Positions 6,977-16,140 are shown, counted from the stretch's first letter. The stretch: DNA of 64,000 nucleotides from an uncultured Ruminococcus sp. (GCA_902786975.1 CADAES010000005.1:17530-81529), one strand, 5' to 3'. Numbers and translations: made by a program. Notes: generated by a model from the sequence alone, not told the origin.

Positions 6977-9157
6977 ATGAGCGACATCAACACCACTGTG
7001 GACGAGCTTGAAAAGCCCGTTGATGCGGCGGGAGACGAGCCGGCTGAAAAAACAGACGACAAAGCCGAAGCTGTCATTTCCGAAAAATCAGACGACAACA
7101 AAAAATCAAAAAAACCCAAAAAAGAGTTCGTTCCAAGGACGGATAACAAGAATTTCTTTACAAGAGGCCTTATCCCGTCGTGGAAATATATGGGCTATGC
7201 TTTTACGATCTACGCATTCCTGGCTATCTATTTCCTGTGGGGAATGATAACGCTTCTGAAATACGGTTACGAGAGGGACGATTACAGCTGGCTTAGGTAC
7301 TGTGCGATACCTGCGGGAGTCCTTGCGGCTATCGACATATTCCAGCTTATCAGAGTTATCCTGCGCAGCCGTGGCAGCAAAAAGATAGGTGAGCCTGTCA
7401 ACAGGTTCTGGCTTGCGCTGATATTCTCGTTCAACTCGATGCTGATGCCCGACCTTATAATGGGCTCTCCCCCTGTCAAGAGAAACGTTCTTTACACGCT
7501 TCTGGGTCTTATGCTCTGCATGGCGCTGTACCTTATCGGATGTACGGTGTTCAAGAACCCCAAGGTGTGGTTCGGCATAATTAACGGATTTTTCGCATTC
7601 TACGGGTTTATGCAGTATTACATATTCCTGTTCAGAGGTGCGCCGATACAGTTTTCGGACCTGTTCAACATCGAATCGGCTAAGGAGGCAAGCGACCTTT
7701 ACAGCTTCTCGTTCGAGTGGCTGCCGCTTTATGCCGTGGCGAACGTCGGTGTGATGATATGGGTGTTCATCAAGGTCGGCATCTCGCCGATAAAGGTCAA
7801 GGCAAGGCTTATCTCCGCAGCAAGTGCGGTGACCTGCGGTATCGTGCTGGTTTTCGTGGGCAAGTTCGCTTACGATGTCGGCATAAAGAACAGGTATATC
7901 ATTATGAACTTTTCCGGAAACGAGAACAAGCTGACCTACTCAAATGTCGGCTACAATCTGATGTTCTACTTTGACGGAATGTACAACCACGTTTACGAGC
8001 CCGACGGCTATTCGGACGAAAAAGCCGAGGAGATACTTTCGCAGTACAAGACCGAAGATGTGCAAAAGGCTCAGAAGCCTATAATCATCGGCGTAATGAA
8101 CGAGTCGTTCGCCGATTACAGACACATCGGCGACCTTAAAACGAGCAAGGATTTTATGCCCTGCGTAGATGCGCTGAAAAATGAATCCGTACACGGCTAC
8201 GTTACTGTGTCGGCTTACGGCGGATATTCCTGCAACTCGGAGTATGAGTTCCTCTCGGGCAACACTATGGGTTTCCTGCCCCCGAACAGTGCGGCGTTCA
8301 CGCAGTATGTCGAGAGCAAGCAGGACAGTCTTGTTTCCTACCTGAACTCGCTGAATTACCACACGATGGCTGTAACACCCTGCCGTCCGGGTCTTTGGAA
8401 TCTTGAAAACGCATACAAGAACCTCCAGTTTGACGACGCTGTCTATAAGTGCCACGAAAAGCTCCCGGGCGTACAGAAGATAAACGCAAACATTTCAGAC
8501 AGCACTGTATTTGAGAGCATCAAGAGGACTGTCGATCTGCACAAGGACGATATCGACCCGCTGTTCATCTGGACGACGACGATGCAGAACCACGGCGAGT
8601 ACACCGACAACAACCGAAAGACCACCCCGCACAACATCGACATCGAGGGCATAAAAAACAAGGAAGCGGAGATATATCTTGACTCGATATACCTTTCGGA
8701 CAAGGCGGTCGGTGAGCTTGTGGACTATTTCCGTGACTACGACCGTGAGGTCATAATAGTTATGTTCGGCGACCATTTCCCGCACATAATGGACTTTACC
8801 GAGGAGCTTTACGGACAGGACGTTTCGACCCTTTCGATAGGCGACTATGCAAGACTGCACCAGACACCTTTCTTTATCTGGAGCAACAAGGGCGTTGAAG
8901 CTAAGGAGATAAAGCAGATAAGCCTCAACTACCTCTCAAACGAGGTGATGAAAGCCGCAGGTCTGCCGCTTGCGCCGTATCAGCAGGAGCTTGAAAAGGT
9001 GCGTGAGGAGATTCCCATTATCAGCATGTTCGGTTTTATGAATTCTGACAAAGAGTGGTTCGACATCAACGACAAGGACAAAAAGACCGACTATCTGAAA
9101 AACGAGTACAGCATAATGCAGTATTACCGCATATTCGGCAAAAAAGAAGAACAGTGA
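6977..9157 (+). CDS. LTA synthase family sulfatase-fold membrane protein
   Basis: The 726-residue protein begins with about 55 charged, Lys/Asp/Glu-rich residues, followed by about five membrane segments between residues 70 and 290, then an extracellular alkaline-phosphatase/sulfatase-fold domain. Visible family marks are the substrate-pocket region SAYGGYSCNSEYEFLSG (where LtaS has its catalytic Thr region), the WTTTMQNHGEY block and the metal-site motif MFGDHFPH. Enzymes of this family transfer glycerol-phosphate from phosphatidylglycerol to build lipoteichoic acid; some only prime the chain. The exact substrate here is inferred. RBS is GAAAGGAG. dusB follows 5 nt after the stop. Confidence 0.87.
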   Translation: MSDINTTVDELEKPVDAAGDEPAEKTDDKAEAVISEKSDDNKKSKKPKKEFVPRTDNKNFFTRGLIPSWKYMGYAFTIYAFLAIYFLWGMITLLKYGYERDDYSWLRYCAIPAGVLAAIDIFQLIRVILRSRGSKKIGEPVNRFWLALIFSFNSMLMPDLIMGSPPVKRNVLYTLLGLMLCMALYLIGCTVFKNPKVWFGIINGFFAFYGFMQYYIFLFRGAPIQFSDLFNIESAKEASDLYSFSFEWLPLYAVANVGVMIWVFIKVGISPIKVKARLISAASAVTCGIVLVFVGKFAYDVGIKNRYIIMNFSGNENKLTYSNVGYNLMFYFDGMYNHVYEPDGYSDEKAEEILSQYKTEDVQKAQKPIIIGVMNESFADYRHIGDLKTSKDFMPCVDALKNESVHGYVTVSAYGGYSCNSEYEFLSGNTMGFLPPNSAAFTQYVESKQDSLVSYLNSLNYHTMAVTPCRPGLWNLENAYKNLQFDDAVYKCHEKLPGVQKINANISDSTVFESIKRTVDLHKDDIDPLFIWTTTMQNHGEYTDNNRKTTPHNIDIEGIKNKEAEIYLDSIYLSDKAVGELVDYFRDYDREVIIVMFGDHFPHIMDFTEELYGQDVSTLSIGDYARLHQTPFFIWSNKGVEAKEIKQISLNYLSNEVMKAAGLPLAPYQQELEKVREEIPIISMFGFMNSDKEWFDINDKDKKTDYLKNEYSIMQYYRIFGKKEEQ

Positions 9158-9162
9158 CCGCT

Positions 9163-10143
9163 ATGCAGACGATAAGGATAGGAACGCTTGAAATAGAAAA
9201 GACCGCAGCACTTGCGCCTATGGCATCGGTGGCGGACAAGGCTTACAGACTTATGTGCAAGGAATATGGCGCAAGCTATCTCGTCAGCGAGATGATATCG
9301 TCAAAGGGGCTGTGTTTCGGCGACAAAAAGACCGCAAGGCTTTGCGAGATAGAACCGGAGGAAAGACCGTATGCGCTTCAGCTTTTCGGCGAGGAAAGCT
9401 ACTATATGGGCAAGGCGGCGTATATGCTGAACGAACACAGGCCCGATGTGATAGATATCAATATGGGCTGTCCCGTTCCGAAGATAGTTTCCAACGGCAG
9501 CGGCAGCGCTCTTATGAAAGATCCGCAGACTGCTTCCGATATAGCCAAAGAGGTCGTGAAAAATGCGCAGTGCCCCGTGACGGTCAAGTTCCGTGCGGGC
9601 TGGGACGAGCAGAGCAAAAACGCAGTGGAGTTCGCAAAGATCCTTGAACAGGCGGGCGTTTCGGCTATCGCTGTTCACGGCAGGACGAGGACGCAGTTCT
9701 ATTCGGGAAAAGCCGACTGGGATATAATAAAAGCCGTAAAGCAGGCGGTGAAGATACCTGTTTTCGGCAACGGCGATGTGTATGACGGCAAAAGCGCAAA
9801 GGCGATGTACGACTTTACGGGGTGCGACCTTGTGATGATAGGCAGAGGCTCTTACGGCAGACCGTGGGTGTTTGAGCAGGTGAAAAGATACCTTGAAAGC
9901 GGTGAGGTAATGCCCGAGCCCGACCTTGAAACAAAGCTTGCCGTGATGAAAAAGCACTGTGAGCTTATTTGCAGATACAAGGGCGAAAAGCAGGGTATGA
10001 AAGAGGCACGCAAGAACGTGCAGTGGTACATAAAGGGCTTAAAGGGAAGCGCAAGGCTGAGGGGCAGATGCTCCGAGCTGGTGGAGCTTTCGGACCTTGA
10101 TATGATGATAGAAGCGATACGAACGGAGAATAAAGATGAGTGA
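9163..10143 (+). CDS. dusB: tRNA-dihydrouridine synthase
   Basis: The 326-residue FMN-dependent TIM-barrel enzyme reduces specific uridines in tRNA. The DusB-type signatures are APMASVADKAYR at the N-terminus, LQLFGEE, the catalytic Cys in DINMGCPVPK (about residue 100), VHGRTRTQFYSG and FGNGDVYDG, with the MIGRGSYGRPW phosphate-binding end. I place the start at ATG 9163; a GTG at 9154 overlaps the upstream stop and is the alternative. It lies between the LTA synthase and GtrA genes, overlapping the latter by 8 nt, so the three form one operon. Confidence 0.93.
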   Translation: MQTIRIGTLEIEKTAALAPMASVADKAYRLMCKEYGASYLVSEMISSKGLCFGDKKTARLCEIEPEERPYALQLFGEESYYMGKAAYMLNEHRPDVIDINMGCPVPKIVSNGSGSALMKDPQTASDIAKEVVKNAQCPVTVKFRAGWDEQSKNAVEFAKILEQAGVSAIAVHGRTRTQFYSGKADWDIIKAVKQAVKIPVFGNGDVYDGKSAKAMYDFTGCDLVMIGRGSYGRPWVFEQVKRYLESGEVMPEPDLETKLAVMKKHCELICRYKGEKQGMKEARKNVQWYIKGLKGSARLRGRCSELVELSDLDMMIEAIRTENKDE

Positions 10144-10642
10144 ACAACAGCAGCGCCAGCCCGATATTTTTGATAAGCTGGTGCACCTTAAAATATTCCG
10201 CTGGTTCGAGCCGTTTTTCCAGAAGAACAGGGAAGTGCTGATGTATCTGTTCTTTGGTGTGCTGACCACGGCGGTCAGCTTTGTGACAGCGGGTGTTTCA
10301 AAGTATCTGTGCGAAAGTGCAGGGCTTGGCAAGGGCGCAGTTTCAAATATCAGCACGGTCATTTCGTGGATATGCGCCGTGACGTTTGCATATGTGACCA
10401 ATCGGATATGGGTGTTCGATTCAAAGGTCGAGGGCAAAAAGGGACTTTTTGCGGAAATGGTGTCGTTCTACGGCGGAAGGCTTTTCACTCTGTTTGTGGA
10501 AATGGGAATAATGTGGCTGGGCTACGACCTTATGGACATAAACTACTGGGTGACAAAGATATTCGCAAACGTCGTCGTGCTGATACTCAATTATGTTATA
10601 AGCAAACTGATCGTTTTCAAAAAGAAAGACAGCTCGGTGTGA
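10136..10642 (+). CDS. GtrA family membrane protein
   Basis: The 168-residue protein has four transmembrane helices: LMYLFFGVLTTAVSFVTAGV, VSNISTVISWICAVTFAYVT, FFAE-type third helix LFTLFVEMGIMWLGYDLM and FANVVVLILNYVISKLIVF. The NRIWVFDSK motif after helix two and the final KLIVFKK are typical of GtrA. Family members are thought to help move or use undecaprenyl-linked sugars in cell-envelope glycosylation, which fits co-transcription with an LTA-synthase-like gene. The start overlaps dusB by 8 nt, with a GGAG site inside dusB. It ends at a terminator that includes its stop codon. Confidence 0.88.
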   Translation: MSEQQQRQPDIFDKLVHLKIFRWFEPFFQKNREVLMYLFFGVLTTAVSFVTAGVSKYLCESAGLGKGAVSNISTVISWICAVTFAYVTNRIWVFDSKVEGKKGLFAEMVSFYGGRLFTLFVEMGIMWLGYDLMDINYWVTKIFANVVVLILNYVISKLIVFKKKDSSV

Positions 10643-10655
10643 GCTGTCTTTTTTT
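10626..10655 (+). terminator. Terminator of the LTA/dusB/gtrA operon (copy 1 of a duplicated terminator)
   Basis: AGACAGCTC pairs with GAGCTGTCT around a GGTGT loop, followed by a run of T. The same 26-28 bp recur exactly at 10802-10828. Confidence 0.88.
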
Positions 10656-10718
10656 ACAAGCTTTCATAATACACTTAGAACAGTGTACATATCGCACAAT
10701 AGATAAACGCTTTATTTT

Positions 10719-10753
10719 GGGGGCTTTCCGGTCGCCCCCAAGCCCCTTCGGGT
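10719..10753. repeat. 35-bp GC-rich palindromic repeat, copy 1 (R3)
   Basis: GGGGGC...GCCCCC is followed by CCCCTTCGGG. The unit matches 32 of 35 bases with 49380-49414. It sits between the two copies of the duplicated terminator. Confidence 0.7.
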
Positions 10754-10801
10754 ATAAACTTTATAGATTACATTGAGGTTTAATACCGTATCGGCAGTCT
10801 G

Positions 10802-10828
10802 AGACAGCTCGGTGTGAGCTGTCTTTTT
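10802..10828 (+). repeat. Second copy of the duplicated terminator hairpin
   Basis: AGACAGCTC-GGTGT-GAGCTGTCTTTTTT repeats the sequence at 10628-10654. About 145 bp of non-coding sequence with the R3 palindrome separates the copies. The T-rich end runs into the terminal lysine codons of the convergent K+ channel gene. Confidence 0.75.
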
Positions 10829-11791
10829 TCATTTTTTCTTTTTCTTTTTTGTCAGCTTATCGGAGCTGATAATTACTATGTCGTTCTCACGAAGCTTTGT
10901 GTTGTCGGTGGCGAGGACTGTCAGCTCGTCACGCAGGATTATATACACGTTTGTATCGTACTCCATTTTCAGCTCCGAGACTGTCAGACCTGCGAGCTTG
11001 TTTTTGTTCGTTACAAGTATCTCGCCGACCTTGTCGATATCGGGGTGTTCAACGTCGGCGTTCTGATCCTTCTGGTACTGCTCGACAAATCCTGCGCTTA
11101 TGATACCTGTGGGGATAGCGACCACTCCGACGCCGAGAAATGCTATGAATATCGCCATTATCTGACCGACGGGAGTTATCGGGTAGATGTCGCCGTAGCC
11201 GACGGTGAGCATTGCCGAGACGCTCCACCATATGCCGGAGAAGGCGTTTTCAAAAACATTCGGCTGAGCCTCGTGCTCGACGCTGTATATTCCCAGCGAC
11301 GAGGCGAGCATAAGGATAACGATTATAAAGATCGAAGAAAAGATCTGATTGCGTTTATTGTAGATTACATTTTTGATGACGTTGAACGAATCGTACTGCG
11401 AGTTTATCCTGAACAAATGGAATATCCTAACCACACGGAGCATTCTGAAAACAACGAAGCCCGTGAGGAAGAATGCGGGGATTATCGTCAGCAGATCGAC
11501 GATGCCGTCGAAGGAGAACAAAAACCTGCCGACTGCACGGAACTTGTTCTTCTCGGGGTAAAGGAAGTCTGCGGTAAAGATGCGAAGCGCATACTCCACG
11601 CAGAAAAACCCGACCGTGACATACTCGACTGTTTTGCAGATATTGTGGTAATCGGAAAGCGATGAGAACGTCTGCAAGAACATAGCGGCGATATTTGCAA
11701 ATATGACGAGCACCAGCACGATGTCAAACGCCATGCTCGGGGCATCGTCTTTTTTGCTTATCTGCATTATTTCAAAAATACGTTTTCTCAA
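10829..11791 (-). CDS. Voltage-gated-type potassium channel with TrkA-C domain
   Basis: The 320-residue six-helix channel has an S4-like segment with regularly spaced arginines (FRMLRVVRIFHLFRI, about residues 110-125), a pore loop with the K+ selectivity signature MLTVGYGD (about 200) and a cytosolic C-terminal TrkA-C-like module (GLTVSELKMEYDTNVYIILR). In related channels TrkA-C-like modules bind small ligands such as c-di-AMP or nucleotides and gate the pore; that is inference here. It begins with TTG after AGGAGGCGTGAGCG, 3 nt downstream of the CorC-like gene. The last six residues are lysines encoded in an A-rich tract shared with the terminator region. Confidence 0.88.
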   Translation of the reverse strand: MRKRIFEIMQISKKDDAPSMAFDIVLVLVIFANIAAMFLQTFSSLSDYHNICKTVEYVTVGFFCVEYALRIFTADFLYPEKNKFRAVGRFLFSFDGIVDLLTIIPAFFLTGFVVFRMLRVVRIFHLFRINSQYDSFNVIKNVIYNKRNQIFSSIFIIVILMLASSLGIYSVEHEAQPNVFENAFSGIWWSVSAMLTVGYGDIYPITPVGQIMAIFIAFLGVGVVAIPTGIISAGFVEQYQKDQNADVEHPDIDKVGEILVTNKNKLAGLTVSELKMEYDTNVYIILRDELTVLATDNTKLRENDIVIISSDKLTKKKKKK

Positions 11792-11794
11792 CGC

Positions 11795-13039
11795 TCACGC
11801 CTCCTGTTTGTGAAGCTTGATAAGAATACGGTCTATCTTCTGTTCGTCCTCCATTTTAACGGTCATCTCAAACGGCGGGCAGAGTATACACTCGTCGTTT
11901 TCGGGTATCCTGTCCAGCATATCCATTATCCAGCCGCCCATTGAGTTCATATCCGTCTGAATGGTATCCTCGTCGAGCTCCATTCTTTCGAGAAAATCCG
12001 TTACCGAAAGGTCGGGGGAGATATCGACCGTTGTATCCGAAAGCTTTACGAAGCTGGTATCGTCGCCGTCGCTCTCGTCGTATATCTCACCGACAAGCTC
12101 CTCGATGATGTCCTCGAGCGTGGCGATACCCTCCGTTCCGCCGTACTGGTCAACGACCACCGCCATATGCACCTTAGCCTTCTGCATTCTTTTGAGAGCG
12201 TCGGAGATGCGGATAGTTTCGCTGATATAGACGGGCTTTTTCATTATTTCGCTGATATCCTTTTTCTTTTTGCCGAGATAAAGCTCGAAGAAGTCCGACT
12301 GGTGTATAACGCCGACGATGTGGTCGATGTCCTTTTCGTACACGGGCAGACGGCTGTACTTTGTGGAAATGAAAAGCTCCTTGATATCCTCGAGGCTGTC
12401 GTCTATCCCGACGGCTTCGATGCTGACACGGGGAACGAGTATCTTTTCTATCCTTATCTCGTCGAATTCAAGCGCCGAGCGCACAAGGTCGGATTCCTGC
12501 TCCTCCAGCACGCCCTCGTCCTCTATCTCCTCGATTATGTATTTAAGCTCCTCCTCGGTTATCGAAGGCTCTTCCTTTTTATCTCTGCCCGCAAGCTTGG
12601 AAACGAGCTTTGTCAGTCCCGAGAATATCCATATCAGCGGTGTGATGATGAACATGAACGCTCTCAGCGGTGCAGCCATGAATATCGAGAAAGATTCGGA
12701 GTTTTCCTTTGCAAGGCTTTTGGGTATTATCTCTCCGAAGATAAGCACCAGCACGGTCATTACGAGCGTTGCAGCGCCGACGCTGGAGCTTCCGAGGTGC
12801 TTTGTGAAAAGCACTGTTGCAAGAGCTGAGGAAAGAATGTTCACAACGTTGTTGCCGATAAGTATCGCAGTCAGCGCCTTGTCGAAATTCTCGCATATAT
12901 AAAGTGCGTTGGCGGCGCTTTTGTTGCCGTCGTCTGCAAGCTTTTTGAGTCTTATCCTGTTGCATGATGAAAATGCGGTCTCTGTTGCAGAGCATATCGC
13001 AGATATGAGCAGCAGGATGAGTATTACAACAATGTCCAT
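11795..13039 (-). CDS. CNNM/CBS/CorC-domain membrane protein (HlyC/CorC family)
   Basis: The 414-residue protein has an N-terminal CNNM (DUF21) domain with about four hydrophobic segments in residues 1-150 (including IGNNVVNILSSALATVLF and LVLIFGEIIPKSLAKE), two CBS domains near 205-320 (VPRVSIEAVG; HMAVVVDQYGGTEGIATLED) and a C-terminal transporter-associated CorC_HlyC domain. Relatives act in Mg2+ or other divalent-metal efflux; the hemolysin name is historical. The ATG follows GGAGATAGAAA. The K+ channel gene lies 3 nt downstream, so the two ion-handling genes are probably co-expressed. Confidence 0.9.
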   Translation of the reverse strand: MDIVVILILLLISAICSATETAFSSCNRIRLKKLADDGNKSAANALYICENFDKALTAILIGNNVVNILSSALATVLFTKHLGSSSVGAATLVMTVLVLIFGEIIPKSLAKENSESFSIFMAAPLRAFMFIITPLIWIFSGLTKLVSKLAGRDKKEEPSITEEELKYIIEEIEDEGVLEEQESDLVRSALEFDEIRIEKILVPRVSIEAVGIDDSLEDIKELFISTKYSRLPVYEKDIDHIVGVIHQSDFFELYLGKKKKDISEIMKKPVYISETIRISDALKRMQKAKVHMAVVVDQYGGTEGIATLEDIIEELVGEIYDESDGDDTSFVKLSDTTVDISPDLSVTDFLERMELDEDTIQTDMNSMGGWIMDMLDRIPENDECILCPPFEMTVKMEDEQKIDRILIKLHKQEA

Positions 13040-13114
13040 TTTCTATCTCCAAAATCAAAGCGGTCAGCTGTCTGAAAACTATGATAACACATCTTTGTAC
13101 AAATTGCAAGACCC

Positions 13115-13140
13115 GAAAAAAGCGGAGCAAAACGCTCCGC
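13115..13140 (-). terminator. Terminator after the CapD/CpsB genes
   Basis: Minus strand: GCGGAGC-GTTTT-GCTCCGC followed by TTTTTTCGGG, directly after the CpsB gene. Confidence 0.9.
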
Positions 13141-13148
13141 CTCGGAAT

Positions 13149-13835
13149 TCAGTATTCTCTGTCAGTAGAGTCCAGCATAGCGTCGGACTGTTCTATCCAC
13201 TCGGGCTTTGCCTTTTTCAAAAGCAGGTCAAAGTTCGGCTTTCTCTCCTTTGTGTTGTGGCAGTCGCTGCCGAACACGAAATCGCTGCCGCTGCCGATGA
13301 CGCTTTTTACGAACTTTCGGGTGAAATGCGTTTCAAAAGCCTCGATGTTGAATTGGAACACGGCATTGAGTGAGAGTATCTTTTCTATCTGCTCCTTTGA
13401 AAAATCGTCGAGATACCTGTGCGGGTGAGCGATAACGGGGACAAGACCGTAGTGATAGGCGATGTTGTCTATCTCCTCGCACATCCAGCCGTGAAAGCCC
13501 GTATAGGGGAATTCGAGAAGTATGTAGTTTGTGCCCTGGTAGGCGAGCTTATCTATCCCCTCAAGCTCGGATATGTCACGCTCTATGGATATCTCTGCTC
13601 CGAGAATGATGCTGTCTATGGCGGGCTGAGCCTGCATCAGCTTTTCAAAGGCGTGCCGGCGCTTTTGCAGGAAAGCCTCGACGCTGCCCTCTCTGTGAGC
13701 ATAGAAATGCGGGGTAGCGGCGATGCGTTCAACGCCCTGCTCCTTCAGCATCTGTATCATTTTAAGTGACATCTCGACATTGCGTGAGCCGTCGTCGATG
13801 CCGGGAAGTATGTGGCTGTGATAGTCTGTAAGCAA
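13149..13835 (-). CDS. CpsB/YwqE-type PHP tyrosine-protein phosphatase
   Basis: A 228-residue PHP-fold metal-dependent phosphatase. Metal-binding motifs are DYHSHILPGIDDGSRN at the N-terminus, RIAATPHFYAHREG (about residue 40), PVIAHPHRYLDD (about 130) and FGSDCHNTKERK (about 190), the usual CpsB pattern. These enzymes dephosphorylate the tyrosine kinase that controls capsule or exopolysaccharide chain length. The start is TTG with AAGGAGAAC 7 nt upstream. It lies 27 nt after the CapD-like dehydratase, but no cognate kinase (CpsCD) is in the window. Confidence 0.92.
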   Translation of the reverse strand: MLTDYHSHILPGIDDGSRNVEMSLKMIQMLKEQGVERIAATPHFYAHREGSVEAFLQKRRHAFEKLMQAQPAIDSIILGAEISIERDISELEGIDKLAYQGTNYILLEFPYTGFHGWMCEEIDNIAYHYGLVPVIAHPHRYLDDFSKEQIEKILSLNAVFQFNIEAFETHFTRKFVKSVIGSGSDFVFGSDCHNTKERKPNFDLLLKKAKPEWIEQSDAMLDSTDREY

Positions 13836-13862
13836 TGTTTTGTTCTCCTTGAAATAGTCTGT

Positions 13863-15836
13863 CTAAACGCTGACGGTGTCCTTGTGCGATGATACGTCGG
13901 TGTCGTAGTCCTTGTAGTCGGTCTTTTTGATGACCGTTTTGCTGTTGAACTCCTCGGGCGTGGTAAAGGTCGGCACCATTTCGTGCAGAGCCTGTATTGC
14001 CACAGCCTCGTTGTTTTTCTGAGCTGCCTCCTTGAGCTTTTCGAGATTGTCGATAAAGCTGTCGGGGTCGATGTCTATCTGACTGCCGATGAATATGAGC
14101 TTGTTGGAGGTCTTTTTGAGCCCCTCCTCGTCCATAAGCAGCTCTTCCTTTATCTTTTCGCCCGGACGAAGCCCCGTGAACACTATCTTTACGTCCTCGT
14201 AAGGCTTTTTGCCGTACATTCTGATAAGGTTCTCTGCAAGAGCAACTATCCTGACGGGCTTACCCATATCCAGCACGAACACCTCGCCGCCCTTTGCGAA
14301 CGATGCCGCTTCAAGCACAAGGCTGACAGCCTCGGGGATAGTCATAAAGTATCTGATTATGTCGGGGTGGGTGACGGTAACGGGCTTGCCGTCCTCTATC
14401 TGCTTTTTGAAAAGCGGGATAACAGAGCCGTTTGACCCGAGGACGTTTCCGAAACGTGTGGTGACGAACTCGGTGGTGTTGTCCTCCTGCTTGGAAAGGT
14501 ACTGCATTATCATCTCGCAGCATCTCTTTGAAGCGCCCATTGCGTTTGTCGGGTTGACCGCCTTGTCGGTGGATATCATCACGAACTTTTTGACCTTGTG
14601 GAACTGTGCTATGGTCGCAACGTTGAACGTGCCGACAACATTGTTCTTGATAGCCTCCATAGGGGAGACCTCCATAAGCGGAACGTGCTTGTGTGCGGCT
14701 GCGTGGAAAACAAGCTCGGGCTTGTACTTTTCAAAGATCTGGTTTATCCTGAAATAGTCACGCACTGAGGCGATGAGCGTTACGAGGTTGAGCTTTGAGC
14801 CGTATTCCATAGTCAGCTCCTGCTGTATCTCGTAGGCATTGTTTTCGTAGATATCGACGATTATTACCTGCTTTGGCTCGTATTTTGCTATCTGGCGTAC
14901 CAGCTCTGAGCCGATGCTTCCGCCGCCGCCCGTAACAAGGCAGACCTTGCCTCTGATAAAGCTCTTTATGTCGTCGTTGTCAAACCTTATCGGCTCACGT
15001 CCGAGCAGATCCTCGACACGGATATCGTGTATCTGGTCAACGATACGGTTGTTCTCGTCGTTGAAAACAACGTCGCTGATGAAAGGAATGACCTTTACGG
15101 GCAGAGTTGTCTTTGAGCAGATGTCAAGGATACGCTGTCTTTCGCCTTCGGGACAGGACGGAATCGCAAAGATTATCTGCTGGATATCCTTCTCTTTGAC
15201 AAGCTGCTCGATATCATTGGACGTTCCGATGACCTCGACGCCGCAGATGACAGTGCCGAGCTTTGAAGCGTCATCGTCAACTATGCATACAGGCTCGTAG
15301 GGAGCGTCCTTTGCCTCGGGAAGCTCTCTTGTGCTGAATATCTCACGCACGATAGTTTCGCCCGCACTGCCCGCACCGATTATCATTGTGCGCTTGTAAT
15401 CAGACGAGCCCGACACCGTGGGGTGTATCTCGATGAATGTGTGCTTGAAAACAAGACGGAAAAGGCAGATAAAAATGATGGCGAACGCCCCGTGAACGAT
15501 AACAAAGACCTGGTGTATCTTCACGTTGGAAACAGCGATGATCGTGTAGGTTATCGCCTGTCCCAGAACCACACCGCCGATGCAGCTGAGGTAGTCCTTT
15601 GCGTTGAAATATCTCCAGGCACGCTTGTACGCACCGAAGATTATCAGGCAGCCTATGCAGCAGATCATGCTGATAACTATCGAAATAAAAAGCTCCTTGG
15701 AGAAAAGCGTGTAGCTGTAAGCGTGCAGACCGTTGAACAAAAAGTTGGCGGTAAGCGACGCAGCAGCTATCATAAAAGCGTCTGCAAAGGCAAGGATTAT
15801 TTTTCGGAATCTGAATTGTTTGAATACATCTTTCAT
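13863..15836 (-). CDS. CapD/FlaA1-like nucleotide-sugar 4,6-dehydratase (membrane-bound)
   Basis: The 657-residue protein has four N-terminal membrane helices (about residues 12-130), a first Rossmann-like domain (MIIGAGSAGETIVREI) and a C-terminal extended SDR domain with the NAD motif LVTGGGGSIGSELVRQ (about residue 295). The active site reads STDKAVNPTNAMGASKR: the usual YxxxK is MxxxK, as is normal in PglF/WbpM-type UDP-GlcNAc 4,6-dehydratases. It probably makes a 4-keto-6-deoxy sugar nucleotide for surface polysaccharide or glycoprotein glycans. The ATG follows AAGAGGTCAA. CpsB is immediately downstream, consistent with an envelope polysaccharide role. Confidence 0.92.
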   Translation of the reverse strand: MKDVFKQFRFRKIILAFADAFMIAAASLTANFLFNGLHAYSYTLFSKELFISIVISMICCIGCLIIFGAYKRAWRYFNAKDYLSCIGGVVLGQAITYTIIAVSNVKIHQVFVIVHGAFAIIFICLFRLVFKHTFIEIHPTVSGSSDYKRTMIIGAGSAGETIVREIFSTRELPEAKDAPYEPVCIVDDDASKLGTVICGVEVIGTSNDIEQLVKEKDIQQIIFAIPSCPEGERQRILDICSKTTLPVKVIPFISDVVFNDENNRIVDQIHDIRVEDLLGREPIRFDNDDIKSFIRGKVCLVTGGGGSIGSELVRQIAKYEPKQVIIVDIYENNAYEIQQELTMEYGSKLNLVTLIASVRDYFRINQIFEKYKPELVFHAAAHKHVPLMEVSPMEAIKNNVVGTFNVATIAQFHKVKKFVMISTDKAVNPTNAMGASKRCCEMIMQYLSKQEDNTTEFVTTRFGNVLGSNGSVIPLFKKQIEDGKPVTVTHPDIIRYFMTIPEAVSLVLEAASFAKGGEVFVLDMGKPVRIVALAENLIRMYGKKPYEDVKIVFTGLRPGEKIKEELLMDEEGLKKTSNKLIFIGSQIDIDPDSFIDNLEKLKEAAQKNNEAVAIQALHEMVPTFTTPEEFNSKTVIKKTDYKDYDTDVSSHKDTVSV

Positions 15837-15897
15837 TAAATTGACCTCTTGATAAAGTGTTTTGGCACAAATAAGATAAAAAAATCACCAAACCGTA

Positions 15898-15926
15898 TTG
15901 ACAAAACGGATAAAGAGTGATATAAT
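15898..15926 (+). promoter_or_regulatory. Consensus promoter of tRNA-Pro
   Basis: TTGACA (15898-15903), 17 bp, TATAAT (15921-15926), ending 12 bp before the tRNA 5' end. Confidence 0.92.
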
Positions 15927-15938
15927 ATACAAGCTTAA

Positions 15939-16012
15939 CGAGGTGTGGCTCAGTTTGGTAGAGCGCTGCGTTCGGGACGCAGAGGCCGTGGGTTCAAGTC
16001 CCGTCACCTCGA
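15939..16012 (+). tRNA. tRNA-Pro (anticodon CGG)
   Basis: A 74-nt cloverleaf. The acceptor CGAGGTG pairs with CACCTCG (16005-16011), followed by discriminator A. The anticodon arm is CTGCG-TTCGGGA-CGCAG, giving anticodon CGG. The T arm carries GGTTCAAGTCC. CCA is not encoded (CTAAG follows). The 3' end resembles a motif repeated in the following array. Confidence 0.96.
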
Positions 16013-16016
16013 CTAA

Positions 16017-16065
16017 GAAAATTCCGTTGCATCGAGCATTGCGAGATGTGGCGGAATTTTCTTTT
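16017..16065 (+). terminator. tRNA-Pro terminator
   Basis: GAAAATTCCG (16017-16026) pairs with CGGAATTTTC (16052-16061), followed by TTTT; an inner CATC/GATG hairpin lies between. The right half of the structure recurs at 16617-16670 without a complete left arm. Confidence 0.75.
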
Positions 16066-16140
16066 GTCGTCGACGGGACTTGTCCCCGAGTTGAACGCAG
16101 TTCAACTCGTTAGCGTGAAACATCGCAGATGTTTCACGGT
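16066..16140 (+). repeat. Short hairpin modules before the tandem repeat
   Basis: Two perfect palindromes with GCA loops: GAGTTGAAC-GCA-GTTCAACTC and GTGAAACATC-GCA-GATGTTTCAC. They join the tRNA terminator to the 220-bp repeats. No coding potential was seen. Confidence 0.6.

Noticed and set aside
10814-11665. Open frame of 283 codons on the plus strand
   Set aside because: Antisense to the K+ channel gene. The translation is low-complexity Asp/Glu/Tyr-rich without recognisable features.
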